DNA of 47,398 nt from Spirogloea muscicola. Its lineage: Eukaryota > Streptophyta > Zygnematophyceae > Spirogloeales > Spirogloeaceae. Under the pieces are notes generated by a model. It was not told the origin of the DNA and searched no databases. It saw only the letters and a program-made list of their open reading frames with translations. Positions 1 through 11,250 of this stretch are shown here, one piece after another. The stretch spans positions 470,055 to 517,452 of the forward strand of contig WELB01000029.1 in the NCBI GenBank assembly GCA_009602725.1, in the 5' to 3' direction. Numbering within the stretch: position 1 is the first letter of the stretch; every line of letters begins with the position of its first letter. Both the position numbers and the translations under genes were made by a program.

Positions 1-89
1 GGGGGGGGGGGTTTCGTGTCCAGCTGTTGAGAATGCTTGTGACATTGGTCTTTCTTGACGTCTTGCCTTGCTGATCTGTGTGGTGGCAG

Positions 90-210
90 TGTCTCCTCGT
101 TGATGACAACGACAGAAGCAATTATTGTGGAAGCACCCAAGGACGAGAAGGACAATGGCGGCATGGGCGGCATGGGGGGCATGGGCGGCATGGGCGGCAT
201 GGACTATTAA
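90..210 (+). CDS. HSP60: Mitochondrial chaperonin HSP60, C-terminal exon (partial)
   Basis: Last exon of a type I chaperonin (GroEL/Cpn60 family), which folds imported proteins in the mitochondrial matrix. The exon follows an acceptor (ag at 88-89) and reads [20 protein letters not shown], then five GGM units and a final MDY before the stop at 208-210. The SSLMTTTEA block and the Gly-Gly-Met tail are hallmarks of the mitochondrial form; chloroplast Cpn60 lacks this tail. Everything upstream of this exon lies outside the window; bases 1-89 look like the end of the preceding intron. Confidence 0.92.
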
Positions 211-1795
211 CCCGGCCTGGAGGGGTGAGCTGTGAGACAGCAGATGCAGAATGAGGCGAGAGCGGCATGGAGCAAGACACAGGTGCCGCTTGTGCAGCCC
301 GGGGCGATTGATGTGCAGAATATACTCAGGTCGTCAAGAGGTCGTCAAAGTTACTGTGGCCTTAGTGTAGGCAGGCACCTCTGCCCTCTGAGGAAGTCAG
401 AGTTGCCTGGTGAGGCGGCGTTGTCAGCTACTTGGATGATGCTGTGATGAAGCACTTCAGCTCATTTTAGTAGCTGCTTTCTTGGGGGTTAGGTTGCCCA
501 CTCTGCAGACGAGGGAGGAGAATTGACACAGACACAGCTAGCTGGGTTTGTAGTCATGTTGGGGTTTGCTCGGCGGCATGCCCAGGTCGAGCATTGACAG
601 GTTTTTGGAGGCGCTATAGACAAGAGGGCCACTCCAGTGCGGCACGAGGTTAGGACTTGCAAACCGACGGTGTATTGTTTACCAGTCTCAGTGGAAGATG
701 ATCAGCATCAGAAATCTTTTACTCGACAAAAGATACGTAATAAGATTCAGCAGATCAGTCATTTTTGGAGTTGAGAAATTGCTTGTTCACCTCGTGAGCA
801 TTGTATAGGATGGGATTGAAATGCATTTATTCCCCCTACTGTTTATTGCTCAGCTGAATCGCGTACATGCCAAGCGTTCTGAAGCTTGGCTGGTACTGGC
901 TGTATGTCAAGATTATGGGTCTTCCACAAGTCCATCTGTGTGCATTCTGCTACACCGTTGTAGCCACCAGGGCACCAGCCCGTTCAGGTGAACCCATCCT
1001 TCAGGACCTTAAATTCAGATGGCTAAGTGCGAGCTTTGTAATTCAAGGATGTGCCAGGTTCTCATACTTCAACAGCATTGAGCTACCTGCTACAACAAGA
1101 ACAAGCCGCCTGCCGGGCGCATGGTACGGAGTGGGCCGCCTGCCAGACGCTTGTAGACCGAGTTTGCATCCTTCGCGCTGACTGGAAAAGCAAGCTTTGC
1201 TTGCCCCGTTTTAGCGTGAAGACACCCAGCAGACATGCTGCCACGACTGGATTAACATGATGCTGATGAGGCTTGCATCCTCTGCGGTTGTGTGGCTGGC
1301 CTCGCATCCTCGCAAGGTGGGCCTGCATGGCCTTGTGGCCAGCATATTCTTAAGTGGTATGGCAGCCCGGCCGAGGAGATGTTGAAGACTAGTTGCAGAT
1401 GTAATATCCACGTCAAGAGCGTTACGCAATTGTCCTCTGGTGGGCTCAGATTCGCAGACCCACTGGCTTGTGCAGTCAACAACGTCGCCTTGCTTAGCCC
1501 TGGCGCTCGTGACATCCTGTCAGAGTTTACAGTCTGCTTGAGATTCCGCCATGGAAAGCTGTCGTGCGTACCTGGTTCATTGGTGCGCTCCATGTGCTGC
1601 CAATGAACTTGGGAAAACAGCTCATAAGCACACTGGCTGTCGCCCGTGCAGTCCGTTGTGAGCACAAGGAACTTGTCAAGGTTTGCGTGACGCGCGTTCA
1701 GCAGCTTGGAATTCTCTCCCTCACTCGGGTAGCACTTAAAATGCGGGGCTGGCGTGTAATGCTATGCACTCAAGAAGCACATTGATTTGACCACC
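211..1795. other. Gene-free stretch downstream of HSP60
   Basis: Presumed HSP60 3' UTR followed by intergenic DNA of mixed composition. Short open frames occur on both strands (for example 867-1181 and 1252-1665), but none has a recognisable motif, a consistent exon chain or a codon pattern like the neighbouring genes. I see no RNA gene here. Confidence 0.5.
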
Positions 1796-1854
1796 GAGGA
1801 CAGTCGGCCTCTCAAAATGAAGAAAGGGCTCGCCCATTGAGGATAGGGGCTGGA

Positions 1855-2025
1855 AACGAAGAAAGTGCTCGCCCATAGAGAAGAGGGACTGGCAAAGCCA
1901 GCCCAAACATGAATGGACAATGTCCAAAGCCAAAGAAATAGGAGCCGGAAAAAGGACTACACTACAAAACACTGCAGAACACAGAGACGATGCAGAGGGA
2001 AGCTCAGTACCCACGAGTGAGCAAT
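1855..2025 (-). repeat. Mosaic repeat, module A (5'-truncated copy)
   Basis: Reverse-strand copy of module A, defined from the fuller copies at 3000-3335, 29468-29810 and 30725-31050. It keeps the hairpin GGGCTGGCAAAGCCAGCCC (here near 1887-1905, slightly degenerate), the TTTGGCTTTGGACATTGTCC segment, and the terminal motif CTCAGTACCCACGAGTG near 2003. The GC-rich half present in the fuller copies is missing. Confidence 0.8.
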
Positions 2026-2028
2026 ATC

Positions 2029-2350
2029 AGTGGAAAAGCCAGCCCAAAGGAGGAGGAAGAAAGTACGAGAAGGGGGCCAGGGGAAGCGCTAAGAAAAACA
2101 AGCACATGAGCATCAACAAACAAATGAGTGCCCTTGGCCATCTCTTTGCAGCGGTGCCTTGCCTTCGCGTTCCACTTGCGCGCAGGCCGCGCTTTGGCGG
2201 CGGCTTCCGGCTTCCGGCTTCCGTCAGGGCGACGTCTTTCCGCCTGCTAGCTATTCAGGATAGGGGCTGGAAAAGCCAGCCCAAAAAAGAATGAACAAAG
2301 TATGAGAATGGGGCCAGGGAAGCGCTAAGCAAAACAAGCACAACAAGAAA
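2029..2350 (-). repeat. Mosaic repeat, two module C copies in direct orientation
   Basis: Two copies, about 2029-2110 and 2262-2345, share a GCCAGCCCAAA segment, then a stretch with AAGTACGAGAAGGGGGCCAG in the first copy, then GGGAAGCGCTAAG and AACAAGCACA. The same module appears on the plus strand near 26600-26735 and 28735-28850. Between the two copies is a GC-rich piece (2140-2250) with an internal CGGCTTC triplication. Confidence 0.75.
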
Positions 2351-2439
2351 CAAAACAGCTACGTATTACTCAGTAACCCTGCTAAGCAGCCTCAGGCCAG
2401 AAGAAGCTAGGCTCCTGGAAGTGGGTCCTCTGGCCCTGG

Positions 2440-2575
2440 CCTTTGCCATAGCCTCTTCAGGCCCCGTAGTCGCTGCTTAGCTTGTAGTCTGGCCCCTTCG
2501 AACCTTGTCAATTTATTTCGGGCTGGCTTCTCACAGCCCTTGCCCCCGTTGGGAGAGCCACTTCTTCTGGCCAGA
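2440..2575 (+). repeat. Mosaic repeat, module B
   Basis: Module B is about 120 bases: GCCATAGCCTCTTCAGGCCC, then TGGCCCCTTCGAACCTTGTC, then an imperfect stem-loop GGGCTGGCTTCTCACAGCCC and finally GTTGGGAGAGCCACTTCTTC. This is a near-complete plus-strand copy. It is followed by a module F-like GC segment (2580-2750) that ends in GGTTACTGAG at about 2748. Confidence 0.85.
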
Positions 2576-2753
2576 GCCAGAGGCAGCAGCGAGGGCTCTG
2601 CCGGAACGCCAGGTGCAGCGCGCGGGCCATAGACCTCTGCAGCGAGACGGCCAAGCGCATCCGGTACACCTGCGCTAGCGACCCAGCTGCAGGAAAGTCC
2701 CCCGGCTCCCCATGGAAGCGGCATTCAGACTTGCATCTACTGACTAGAGGTTA

Positions 2754-2862
2754 CTGAGAGTCCGCTTGCTGCCGTCTCAGTCCTTAGCACTGCGGCTCCT
2801 TCAGACCTTGTCCATTCCTTTGGGCTGGCCTCTCCCAGCCACCAGTTAATCTGGCCGCGCTT
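2754..2862 (+). repeat. Mosaic repeat, module D
   Basis: About 110 bases beginning ACTGAGAGTCCGCTTGCTGC and containing TTTGGGCTGGCC and CACCAGTTAATCTGGC. A second copy with a handful of differences lies at 26760-26865 in the same orientation. The module abuts the terminal TACTGAG motif of the preceding segment in both places. Confidence 0.75.
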
Positions 2863-2999
2863 GCTTTCGCCTTGGGCGATCTTGAGCGGCTCAGAAACTA
2901 CTCCAGTATAACCATCCAAGACTCTGGAGCGTATTGTCAAGCTGCAAGTTAGTTGCGCTTTCATCTTTCCTTCCATAGGGTTCTGCCATAGCCTCTTCA

Positions 3000-3335
3000 G
3001 CCGCCGGTTCGCTCGCACAAGTCTTCCGCATGCGCCTGGCCGTATCGCTTCAACGCTCCCTTGCCCACGCCGTCCACACGCGAGCAGGCCGTGCTATGGC
3101 CGCCGCCTCTGGGTCTCCGCGGAGTGCCTCTTTCCCTGCAGCGAGCTACTCAGACCTGATGTTGCTCACTCTTGGGTACTGAGCTTCCCTCTGCATCGTC
3201 TCTGTGTTCTGCAGTGTTTTGAAGTGTAGTCCTTTTTCCGGCTCCTCTTTTCTTTGGCTTTGGACATTGTCCATTCTTTTTTTGGGCTGGCTTTGCCAGC
3301 CCCTCTTCTCTATGGGCGCGCACTTCTCTTCAGGC
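3000..3335 (+). repeat. Mosaic repeat, module A (near full length)
   Basis: One of the three most complete A modules. The GC-rich half starts at CCGCCGGTTCGCTCGCACAA and runs through a GCGAGCAGGCCGTGC segment to GGGTACTGAGC at about 3173. The pyrimidine-rich half follows, with TTTGGCTTTGGACATTGTCC and the hairpin GGGCTGGCTTTGCCAGCCC at about 3285-3303. It is followed directly by a B module. Confidence 0.88.
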
Positions 3336-3450
3336 CCCGACGTTGCTGCTTAGCTCGTACTTTGGCCCCTTCGAACCTTGTCAATTCTTCTCGGGCTGGC
3401 TTCTCACAGCCCTTGCCCCCATTGGGAGAGCCACTTCTTCCACGGGGCGG
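3335..3450 (+). repeat. Mosaic repeat, module B next to TBL exon 1
   Basis: A good copy of B (TTTGGCCCCTTCGAACCTTG, stem-loop core, GGGAGAGCCACTTCTTCC). The forward frame opening at 3343 stays open through this copy and on into the first exon of the downstream gene, so part of the repeat may be transcribed or even translated. Confidence 0.85.
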
Positions 3451-3459
3451 GGGCTGTGT

Positions 3460-6400
3460 ATGGCTAGCCCAGGACGACTGAACAAGGTCCAAAGAATAAG
3501 AATAATCCATAAGGGCCGAAAGGCGCCAAACTTGCATCGGAACGCACTGGCCAGCTCCAGCTCCGGCTGCTGCAGCTCCCCCGCTCCACGCCCTGCCGCC
3601 GCGCCGCCGCCGCCGCCGCCGCCAGCGACACCGCCCCGAGCTGCGGCGGCGGCAGCGGGCGGCGGCGGCGGCGGCGGCGGCGCCGAGGCCGCCGACTATG
3701 CCGCCTACGACGCCGCAGCCGGCGGCTGTGAGCCCTGCTCCAATTTCCCTCCCCGCCTCCCTCATCCGCCCTAAACCCTAAACCTTCGAACCCTAACCCT
3801 TCAACTTTAAATCTATGACCCTATGTCCTCCTCTGGGAAGCAGAGAGGGGGCTCTGCAGGCCCCAAGCTGCGTCGGCGCCCACAAGCGCCGCCACCCGCC
3901 TTCCTGCTCAGCATGTGCACCGCTAACATAGTCATATATCTTATAAATATAATACATTAGATATAATTAGTGAACACCCTCTGTATGCACTTGGCTGGCC
4001 TTCACAGCCGCTTTTTAATGTCAGCAGCAGGTTTCTGGTTTTGCAGCGGCGGAAGACGACGAGGAAGACGGCAGCGATGGCAGCGGCGGCAGCTGCGACC
4101 TCGCGGCGGGCTCGTGGGTGCACAGCGGCAGCAGCGCGCCGGCGCCACCGTACGGCGACGGCTGCCCCTTCGTGCGCTATCAGGTCCGCCGCGGAGGACC
4201 CAACACGCTAATTGGCTGCAAGTGTCGCAAAATGCTGCAACGATTGCAGCAGCCAGCTCCGGCCTCCTTCCAGCTCCGGCTCCTCGAGCTGCCATTGCCA
4301 TCTCCAGCTGAAGTAGCACTGAACTCGCAGGAGAACTGCCGGGCGAATGGGCGGCCGGACACTGAGTACCTACACTGGCGGTGGCAGGTGTGTACTCAGC
4401 CTCTCTCCGCCCTCGCCCAGCCCGTCCCGCCAACTTCATTCTCCACTCGGGGCCCCTCATTGCGCCCCTCCTTGACTGAGAGTCTGCTGCGCTGCCCAAG
4501 AAGAGACGTGGATTTGCCGAGGTGGGTTCCTCTTTCCAGGGCTCCTCCGAGTTGCAACTCAGAATGGCCGGTGGCCGCTGGCCGTTGAGCAGCCGGCGCA
4601 GTGCGACCTGGAGCCGTTTGACGGCGCGGCGTTCCTGGCGATGCTGGCGGGCCGGCGGCTGGGCATCGTCGGCGACTCAATCACCCGCAACTTCTACGAG
4701 GCGCTCATGTGCCTCCTCTGGGCGGCTGACCCCGACATCGAGGTGACCCTTTGGTTACCGTCCTCCTTCCTCCCTGCCTCACATTCTCCTTGCCTCCCTC
4801 CTGACATCCCCCCTCCCACCCCCCACCTCCAGATCTCTTTAAGTATTTCACAGCTATTGTTCTTCACTCTCCCCAATCATAGTGCTTGCCTCTCTGGTTC
4901 CCACCCTCACTCTCCTCCCTGTCATCCTGGGAGTCAGCCAGGTGCCTCTTATCGGCTTCTTAGAATATATTGGGATTATGCCGCCTTCCCTTGACACCCT
5001 GACCCCCATCCCACCTCTGACAGACGAGCGAGCCTGCGCCGTCAGTGACAGCTCATGCTTTTCCCCGCCACAATACCACTGTGGAGCTTGTCTTCTCAGT
5101 CTACCTTGTGGCCGACGAGCACCCCTCAGAGACTCACACAGGGGGCGCCTGTCGCCTGCGGCTGGACCATCCTGATGCCACTTGGGCTGCCCGCCTGCCA
5201 CTATATGATGCGCTGGTTGCCGGTTCCGGCTCCTGGTGGGCCTCTGCGCGCCCCAAGGCCTTCCACAAGGTGAGTGGCATCTGGTTGTGAGGTTCATGGT
5301 GGAAGGGGGGCTCTGTTATAGAAAGATAGCAAAACAGAGCGAGTATAGAGGAACGTATTGAGAATGATATCTTAAGCACTTCGGAGGGAGGATACACACA
5401 GTGGGAGGTTTGGGTGAAAGAGGGAGGAGAGGAGGCGAGCAGGGCATGCAGAGGAAGAAAAAGAAGAAAAAAAGGGAAGAAGAAGGCAGAAGCGCTTCTG
5501 TGCCCACCCCCCCCCCTCCACTACGATTCCTTTCCTCCTACCTTACATCCTTCTTCCCTGAGTACTTTTACGACTTCTGTCGAGCTTGTGGGAAGTGGTG
5601 GGGGCCTAGGGCTCAGGGTTTAGACTCAGCATCAGTCCCTCACATTTCCCTCTCTCCCATGTCTATTTACTCTTGTGATGTTGTGTCCCTTTCTCTGATT
5701 GCCATAATGGCTGTACTTGATCTGCAGGGGGGCCCAGACTTGGACCTCGACCCGCTGGCCGCATACACGGAGGGCCTCCAAGCATTCTCCAGCGCCCTCC
5801 ATGTAGCGCAGTTTGCAGGCCCAGTGGTCTTCCACTCAAACCTGCCAGAGCACTGGGTTGGGCAGGGCGGCATTGTGGGTAACGCGACCGGCCAGTGCAC
5901 GTCCACGAACCTCATCACTGACACAGCGGAGATGGAGGCACGCATGTACGTTGAGGAGGGGGGCACTACTGGCGCTGCCCGCAAGCCCAATTTCGTTCGC
6001 TACAACGAGCAGTGCAGAATGGTGTTCCAGGTCAGTGGAGGGGTGCCAGGGCCTTGGGTAGGGAGGATTGAAAAGGGGTTACGGAGCTGCAGCTTGACAT
6101 GAATGAGGTGCCAGGTGTTCCTCCTTAGGGGCAAGACCACAAATACAGGAGGCCCGATGGAGGAGGTAGGATGAGAGAGTGAGGAGAGAGGGGACCTGCC
6201 AAGCTTGGAGTGCTTACGCAGCCTGTGGCTTGGCCATTGCCGGCTTTTGCAGGGGACAAAGGTCGCCTTCATGGACCTAGCTTACATGTCAGCATTCCGC
6301 AAGGACGGTCATCCTGGCTTCTACCGTCGGCCACCACGCAAGCGGCGCAAGACGCGCGAGCTGCATGACTGCAAGCACTGGTGCGTGCCGGGCGTGCCCG

Positions 6401-6525
6401 ATGCCTGGGCTCAGGTCCTGCACGCCACGCTCGCTGCAGCGTGGCGACGGAGCCGGCATCGCCTTGGCAATTTGATGCCTTCCGCGCCACAACTGCCACC
6501 TGTGAGAGATCTTGATGCAGGCTGA
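3460..6525 (+). CDS. TBL/PMR5-type polysaccharide O-acetyltransferase
   Basis: Member of the plant trichome-birefringence-like family: Golgi enzymes that O-acetylate cell-wall polysaccharides through a PC-esterase domain. Predicted exons: 3460-3727, 4047-4183, 4331-4387, 4563-4742, 5024-5269, 5728-6030, 6253-6525; all phases agree. The PMR5N domain is seen as CDLAAGSWVH, CPFVRY and NCRANGRPDTEYLHWRWQ. The PC-esterase block I is GIVGDSITRN (GDS serine near 4671), the DALVAGSGSWW segment corresponds to the family's DVLVFNxGHWW, and the C-terminal DxxH motif is DCKHWCVPGVPD. About 486 residues if the start is the ATG at 3460, a normal length. The first exon is an Ala/Pro/Gly low-complexity stretch and its start is uncertain; I see no signal anchor, so an upstream exon may be missing. 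Assignment to the family is firm; the acceptor polysaccharide cannot be told. Confidence 0.88.
3769..3805. repeat. Telomere-like repeat inside TBL intron 1
   Basis: CCCTAAACCCTAAACC followed by degenerate units CCCTAACCC, then related AT-richer sequence. Plant-type telomere units (TTTAGGG on the other strand) inside an intron, about 40 bases after the splice donor. Confidence 0.85.
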
Positions 6526-7344
6526 GGATGCCAAGTTCGGGCTCTCCTCCCAGGCATGCCCAACTTCAGCAAAGCTGGAGGTGGGGCGAAGCGCAGCATG
6601 TCTTCCACTTCGCAACTGTCCCCATTTTGCATGGTTGTGGCAGTTGCTTCGGCCTCCATATGAACGACTGCTTGAGCTGTAGGTGACCTTGGCATCCCCG
6701 CCTGCTACTGCTCCCTTGCGTGAGGATTACTGAACGAACGCGCATATCGCTACCAATGAAGGATATCGCTACCAATGAAGGAGTTTGATCAAGAGCGCAA
6801 CTTGTGATTATCAACTTAGATTTGTGTGGTGGGAATTAAAGTGGCAACACTCTGTGAAAGGGATGGTGTTGTCAAGGACTTCAGTACAATCCTTTGACAA
6901 CACCCGAGGCCAAGGAGGTCGGCCAGAGTTGGGCCTATTCTCGAGGGGCCGACTAAAGCGGGGGCCTTGAGGACGTTGGCGCAGCTCGGCGCAATGCTCT
7001 ACAGGACCTTCTCCCAGGTGTAGGAGTGACTAGGAGGACGCGAAGGTGGACACTAACAAAGGGGGCAACGCTGTCAAAGGGGAGAGAAGACAGGAAAGTC
7101 TACGAAGCCTGCAGGACAAGGAGCAGGCCAGGACATCACTTTGAAGTGCTTGGAGATAGAGAGCGGAGCAGTCAGCCGGCCAACCGGTAAAGTGGCTAAG
7201 AGAGGGTCAGATGGCGCAAGATAGAGAACAGACAAACAAGGGGGTGGGGGGGTGGCTGAAGATGTGGAAGGGAGTGGCAGGCGTGTGGATGAGGTTGGGT
7301 GGTGCTGAGCAGGAGAGAAGGAGGTGGAGGGAGGAGGGGTCATC
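6526..7344. other. Convergent 3' ends of TBL and PTB; contains a short tandem duplication
   Basis: Presumed 3' UTRs of the two convergent genes. At about 6744-6782 the 19-20 base unit ATATCGCTACCAATGAAGG occurs twice in tandem. No open frame here has recognisable content. Confidence 0.5.
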
Positions 7345-10273
7345 TTATAACGTGGAGAGCTTTGAGAAAGCGAGCCGGAGGGAGGAGCCGTTGAGAAGGG
7401 ATGCGTGGAGGCAGGCAAGTGTGTCCGTGGCCTCGGCTTCTGTGGCAAACAGCACCAGGATCTGCTTCTTCCCGTTGTTGTCCAGCATCTTGGCACCCTG
7501 CATGCGAGAGGAAGGATGGGAAATGGAAGGCACCCAGGTTTAGAAGCTATCGTGAGACAAAAGCAGAGAGGAAATAAGAGGCAACAGGGGTACGAGGGTA
7601 TGGGTAAGAAGGAATATAGAAGTTAGGAGGATAATATCCAGAAGCTGGAGGTATGTTCACCTGGATGACGCCGTGAGGAGCAAGGTGCGCTGTGAGAAAG
7701 TCAGTCGTGGCATCAGCTGGGAGGTTGGAGGCGTGCAGCATACGTGTAGGCGGGCAGCAGTGCCGGTAGTTCTTTGCGCCGCTGCGATTGAACCGGTTGA
7801 GGTTGGAGGAGGAGAAGTCTCGCGTGTCTGGCGAAGGGTTGATGTGCGGATGCTTGCTGTAATTAAGCTCCATCTTCTTCCCAAACAGCATTGCACCCTG
7901 CATTGAATTGTGGCGTGAGGCGGCAGATTTGTGTGCCAGGACTTGCAAGATCGTTTGGAGCAAAGCTCAGCCTCAATTGCTGTCTCTGGTTTGATAAATG
8001 ACATCATCATTGATCATAATCTTCCTGGGTAAGCAAACACTGCAAGGAAATATATACACCACACTCAACACGTTAAACCATAAATCCGACTAGAAAGAGG
8101 TTGTTAAGAAGCCCGACCTTCAGAAAGTTGATGGCGAGCTCCGCTTGCAATCCATCACCCATTTCAACAAGTGCGTGATCGGGCTTGTTATGCAGCATCT
8201 TTATCTTCAGCACATTGCCGTAATTGGAGAAAAGATTGAAAAGCTTGTCGGGATCCACAAGCTGCGAATGTTCAAAAGGAGGAGCATCAACTGCGTACAA
8301 ATTGCAATTGCTTGTCATGACTGATGACTTTTGGAAGGAGGCTGGCAGCAAGCACTCATCAGCCGCTTCTCGCTGTCTCCTCTGGCAGCTTCGGACCTCT
8401 TGGTTGAGGTTGGAGACGAGGATGGTGGTCTTGTCGTTGGTGCCGGTTACGCCAGGTGGTAACTGGCCACCAAATGCCACTGTGGCTGCCGCTGCTGCGT
8501 TTAGATTCGCCTGTTGCCAGTACGACCACAGCAGTCAAGGACTTGTGATGCTACAGAGGCAATTAAACTACACACCACAACCAGAGGTGCTTCTGGTGAA
8601 GCGAGCTCGTGATCCCTCTGCAGAGGTAGAATTGGAGAGATACGTGGGCTGAATAAAAGATTGTTTCCACTAAGCCCAGTCACACATTGTAATGTGAGAA
8701 AGGAGACGCAGAAACGAAGACCAAGAACAAGTATGGGCAGAATTGACGGCTTCTGGCAGCCCACCGGAAACATGTTCATCATGCCTGGGGCAGGAATCCG
8801 TGGCGCAAAACCTGCAGATAGTAGCAGTATGCCATCAGTCCAGGTCTTTCCGCGCATTAATTTGCTCGACAGGCGCCGCTTTACATGTATCGCGGCCAGT
8901 CGCTGCCTCCAGTTGCGTTGCCACCTTCTCAGACAATCAGATGGCAAGGGCGGCAGGCTCGCTCCTCGCTAGAGAAGCGAGCTTGGTTTGCCAGCAGCGG
9001 CAGGCAAAGAGATAAAAGTCTCGTCGGTGGCACGCGTCATCGATTGATGCCGGTGGCAGGAGTCTAAAGTAAAGGACTTGTCGCCTCAAAGCTATTAAAG
9101 CTTGTTGCAGTGCAAGAAGAGATCAGAGCAGGCAAGAGTTCATCAGTTGGCGACATAAGAATCTGGTGGCAGATGTATGACAGCAAGAGACATGTAACAG
9201 AAGAGAGGGCACACCAGGCCGTGGGGCGCCGGGCATAGAATACACCTGTTGCTGGGCGCCAGCACCGAAGAGCGATGTCTGCATGCAGAGTAGCAACAGG
9301 ACGCCATTTAGAAGCAGCTGTGCACCATTGCCAACCATAGCTTAGTTGGGCGCTGCTCCAAAACTGGGCTCTCTCAGATGATGCACAGCGGCGATGAGCT
9401 CCTTGAACTCACCACAATGTTGCCAGCATGCTGCGCAGCAGCGTGACGGCTGGCACTCTCTGCCGGCAGCGCCGAGTTGGTGAAGTCCCGCGTCCGCTCG
9501 TTGTTGTAATTCACCTGCAGCTCTTGCAGGCTGGAGAGAGACGGGGAAGGAGGAGGGAGGTCGTACGGAGTCAGGTCAATTCCACAGTCCAACCCTAGGG
9601 CTGTTACCTTCCCTTGCCGCATGGCTGCAGCTAGCTGCGGCGAGAGTGGCTGAGCTCACTTGGAAAATTGGATGTCAAGCGTGCAGCAGCCGTCGTAGAC
9701 ATTGCGCCCCTGAGACCGCCAATGCGTAAGCAAGCAATCGCAGTTGTCAGCAACTGCTACTGGCGGTGTGCCAACGATGTGCAGGCGGGGAGGAGGCTGT
9801 GGTGGCAAGCTACTGAAGGTAGGCACCATCCACTTGACGCGGTTAGGATTGGAAACCTTGCAAAATTTGGCTATCAAGAAAGGATGCAAAGTGGCAGTCC
9901 CCTCGCAATGGACCTCAGCTCTGCTTACCTGCAGCGTGTTGCGGGACTGCTCAGCACTGTGTTGCGACTGAAATTGCACGAGCGCCTGCAAGCCTGTTCA
10001 ATGTACCGGAGCGGAAATCAGTGGCAGCAGCATAAGCAGCGCAAAATCTGCCAACGCCTTGTGCCATCTACCCAGCAGGTACTTGCGGCACAGTGCGTGA
10101 GCAGCAGCGTGCTACAGGTGAGTGGGCGAGGGTGGCTGACCCGCGGATTTCTGGAAGGTGACAATTTTCTCAACAAAACCATGCGGTGAGAAGACCTGGT
10201 GGAGCACGTCCACTGTGATAGGGTAGAGCGGGTTGTGGACAGTGACGAGCAGAATGCGATTTGGCTGCTGGTC
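7345..10273 (-). CDS. Polypyrimidine tract-binding protein (PTB/hnRNP I), N-terminus not found
   Basis: RNA-binding splicing regulator with tandem RRM domains. Exons I can phase: 10141-10273, 9929-9993, 9660-9709, 9413-9530, 8397-8510, 8118-8261, 7661-7897, 7345-7497 (stop at 7345-7347). The first two carry the PTB RRM2 (NPLYPITVDVLHQVFSPHG, then ALVQFQSQHSAEQSRNTLQ), followed by LQELQVNYNNERTRDFTNSA, the family's conserved post-RRM2 segment. RRM3 has TTILVSNLN and LFNLFSNYGNVLKIKMLHN. RRM4 has MLHASNLP and ends at QILVLFATEAEA. Linker exons probably also lie near 9247-9280 (TSLFGAGAQQQ) and 8765-8811 (FAPRIPAPGMMNMFP); their phases do not close. No RRM1 is visible upstream, where a SET fragment and an unrelated peptidase gene lie instead. 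Confidence 0.85.
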
Positions 10274-10589
10274 CTACAAAGCGCCGCGGGCGGCTGGCGT
10301 GAGAAGCGGTGGCGGAGGAGCGCTGACTGAGGAGGCGGAGGTTACGACTCCCAGTGAGACAGCAGAGGCAGGCTGGAGAAAGAGGAGGGGAAGGCCAACC
10401 CAGGCCGAAGCTCCCCGGGTGGGGAGAGGGGGGGGGGGGGTCCTTCTCGCCATTCATAAGTAGAACTGTCTACACCTTGCTTGCTGAGCTCGACTGTATC
10501 TTGAGATTCCCAGCAACAGCACCTGAGCCTGTCAACGAACACATGGAGCAACAGAAGCCCACTTAGCTCTTGACTGATCGGCGCTGCAG

Positions 10590-10709
10590 GTGACGATCTC
10601 GTACATCGACGAGTCAGCACCGTGGCATGAACGCCAGGTGGAGCTTGCCGACTATGGATTCGCCTGCCACTGCCCACGTTGCGAGCGCGAGGCGGTGGTC
10701 GCAGCATAA
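10590..10709 (+). pseudogene. Orphan C-terminal exon of a SET-domain methyltransferase
   Basis: After an acceptor (gcag ending at 10589) the frame reads VTISYIDES, then ERQVELADYGFACHCPRC and stops at 10707-10709. The pattern (vtisYid...eR...L..YGF.C.C.RC) is the SET C-flank plus post-SET zinc-binding cysteines of SMYD- and ATXR-type lysine methyltransferases. The catalytic core (NHSCxPN) is not visible anywhere upstream on this strand, where the antisense PTB gene lies. It is either a relic, the last exon of a gene with a very long intron, or the result of a misjoin. I call it pseudogene for lack of the rest. Confidence 0.55.
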
Positions 10710-11250
10710 GGAGAGCAGCCCACCGCAGTGTTGATGCTGGTCGCCCCCGCAAGGGCGGCCACGAATACAACGCCACTTCTTGGCGACTACTGTCGCTCTG
10801 AGCCTGCGATCACCAGGCAGCACTATGTCGAGCCGATCACGATTTGCTGCGATGGGGCTGCCAGCAGCAGGGCTGCTTCCGATAATGTACGTGGCATTCT
10901 GCCGGGAAGTTGGCGTTATCGTGGACTGCTCTCAACACGGCCCCACTCGCGCGGCGGCCAAATCTGCACATGGAGTGGGCGGATGGGGGCAGAGGGGGGG
11001 AGCTGTGAGTTCCAGTCGACTGAGAAGAGGGAGAAGTGAGATGGAATGCACACGGCATTCCCGCTCAGTAACCATGAGTCAGCACATAGAGTCGCTAACT
11101 GATGCCCAAACACCAGACGGCAATTGACAAGCAAGTGACAAGCGAGAGGAAGATGGAATGATGGAGGGCCTGAGTGGCCAACTACAGAGGCAAGTACGTT
11201 AACAGATGTACATCACCTGCTGCTTAGCTGACCCGCTCAGTAACCACGAG
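10710..11250. other. Intergenic stretch with part of a direct repeat
   Basis: No gene recognised. At 11061-11107 a 47-base segment starting CCCGCTCAGTAACCATGAGT is repeated with few changes at 11231-11278, at the 3' edge of the IMP1 exon. Both copies contain CTCAGTAACC, the terminal motif of the mosaic repeats. Confidence 0.6.

Noticed and set aside
867-1665. Overlapping 70-137 residue frames downstream of HSP60
   Set aside because: They overlap on both strands, lack motifs and splice support, and fit a random expectation for this GC content.
3335-3450. tRNA-like or SINE promoter in module B (GGTTCGAAGG word)
   Set aside because: Only a loose B-box match, no A box at the right distance and no cloverleaf could be folded by eye.
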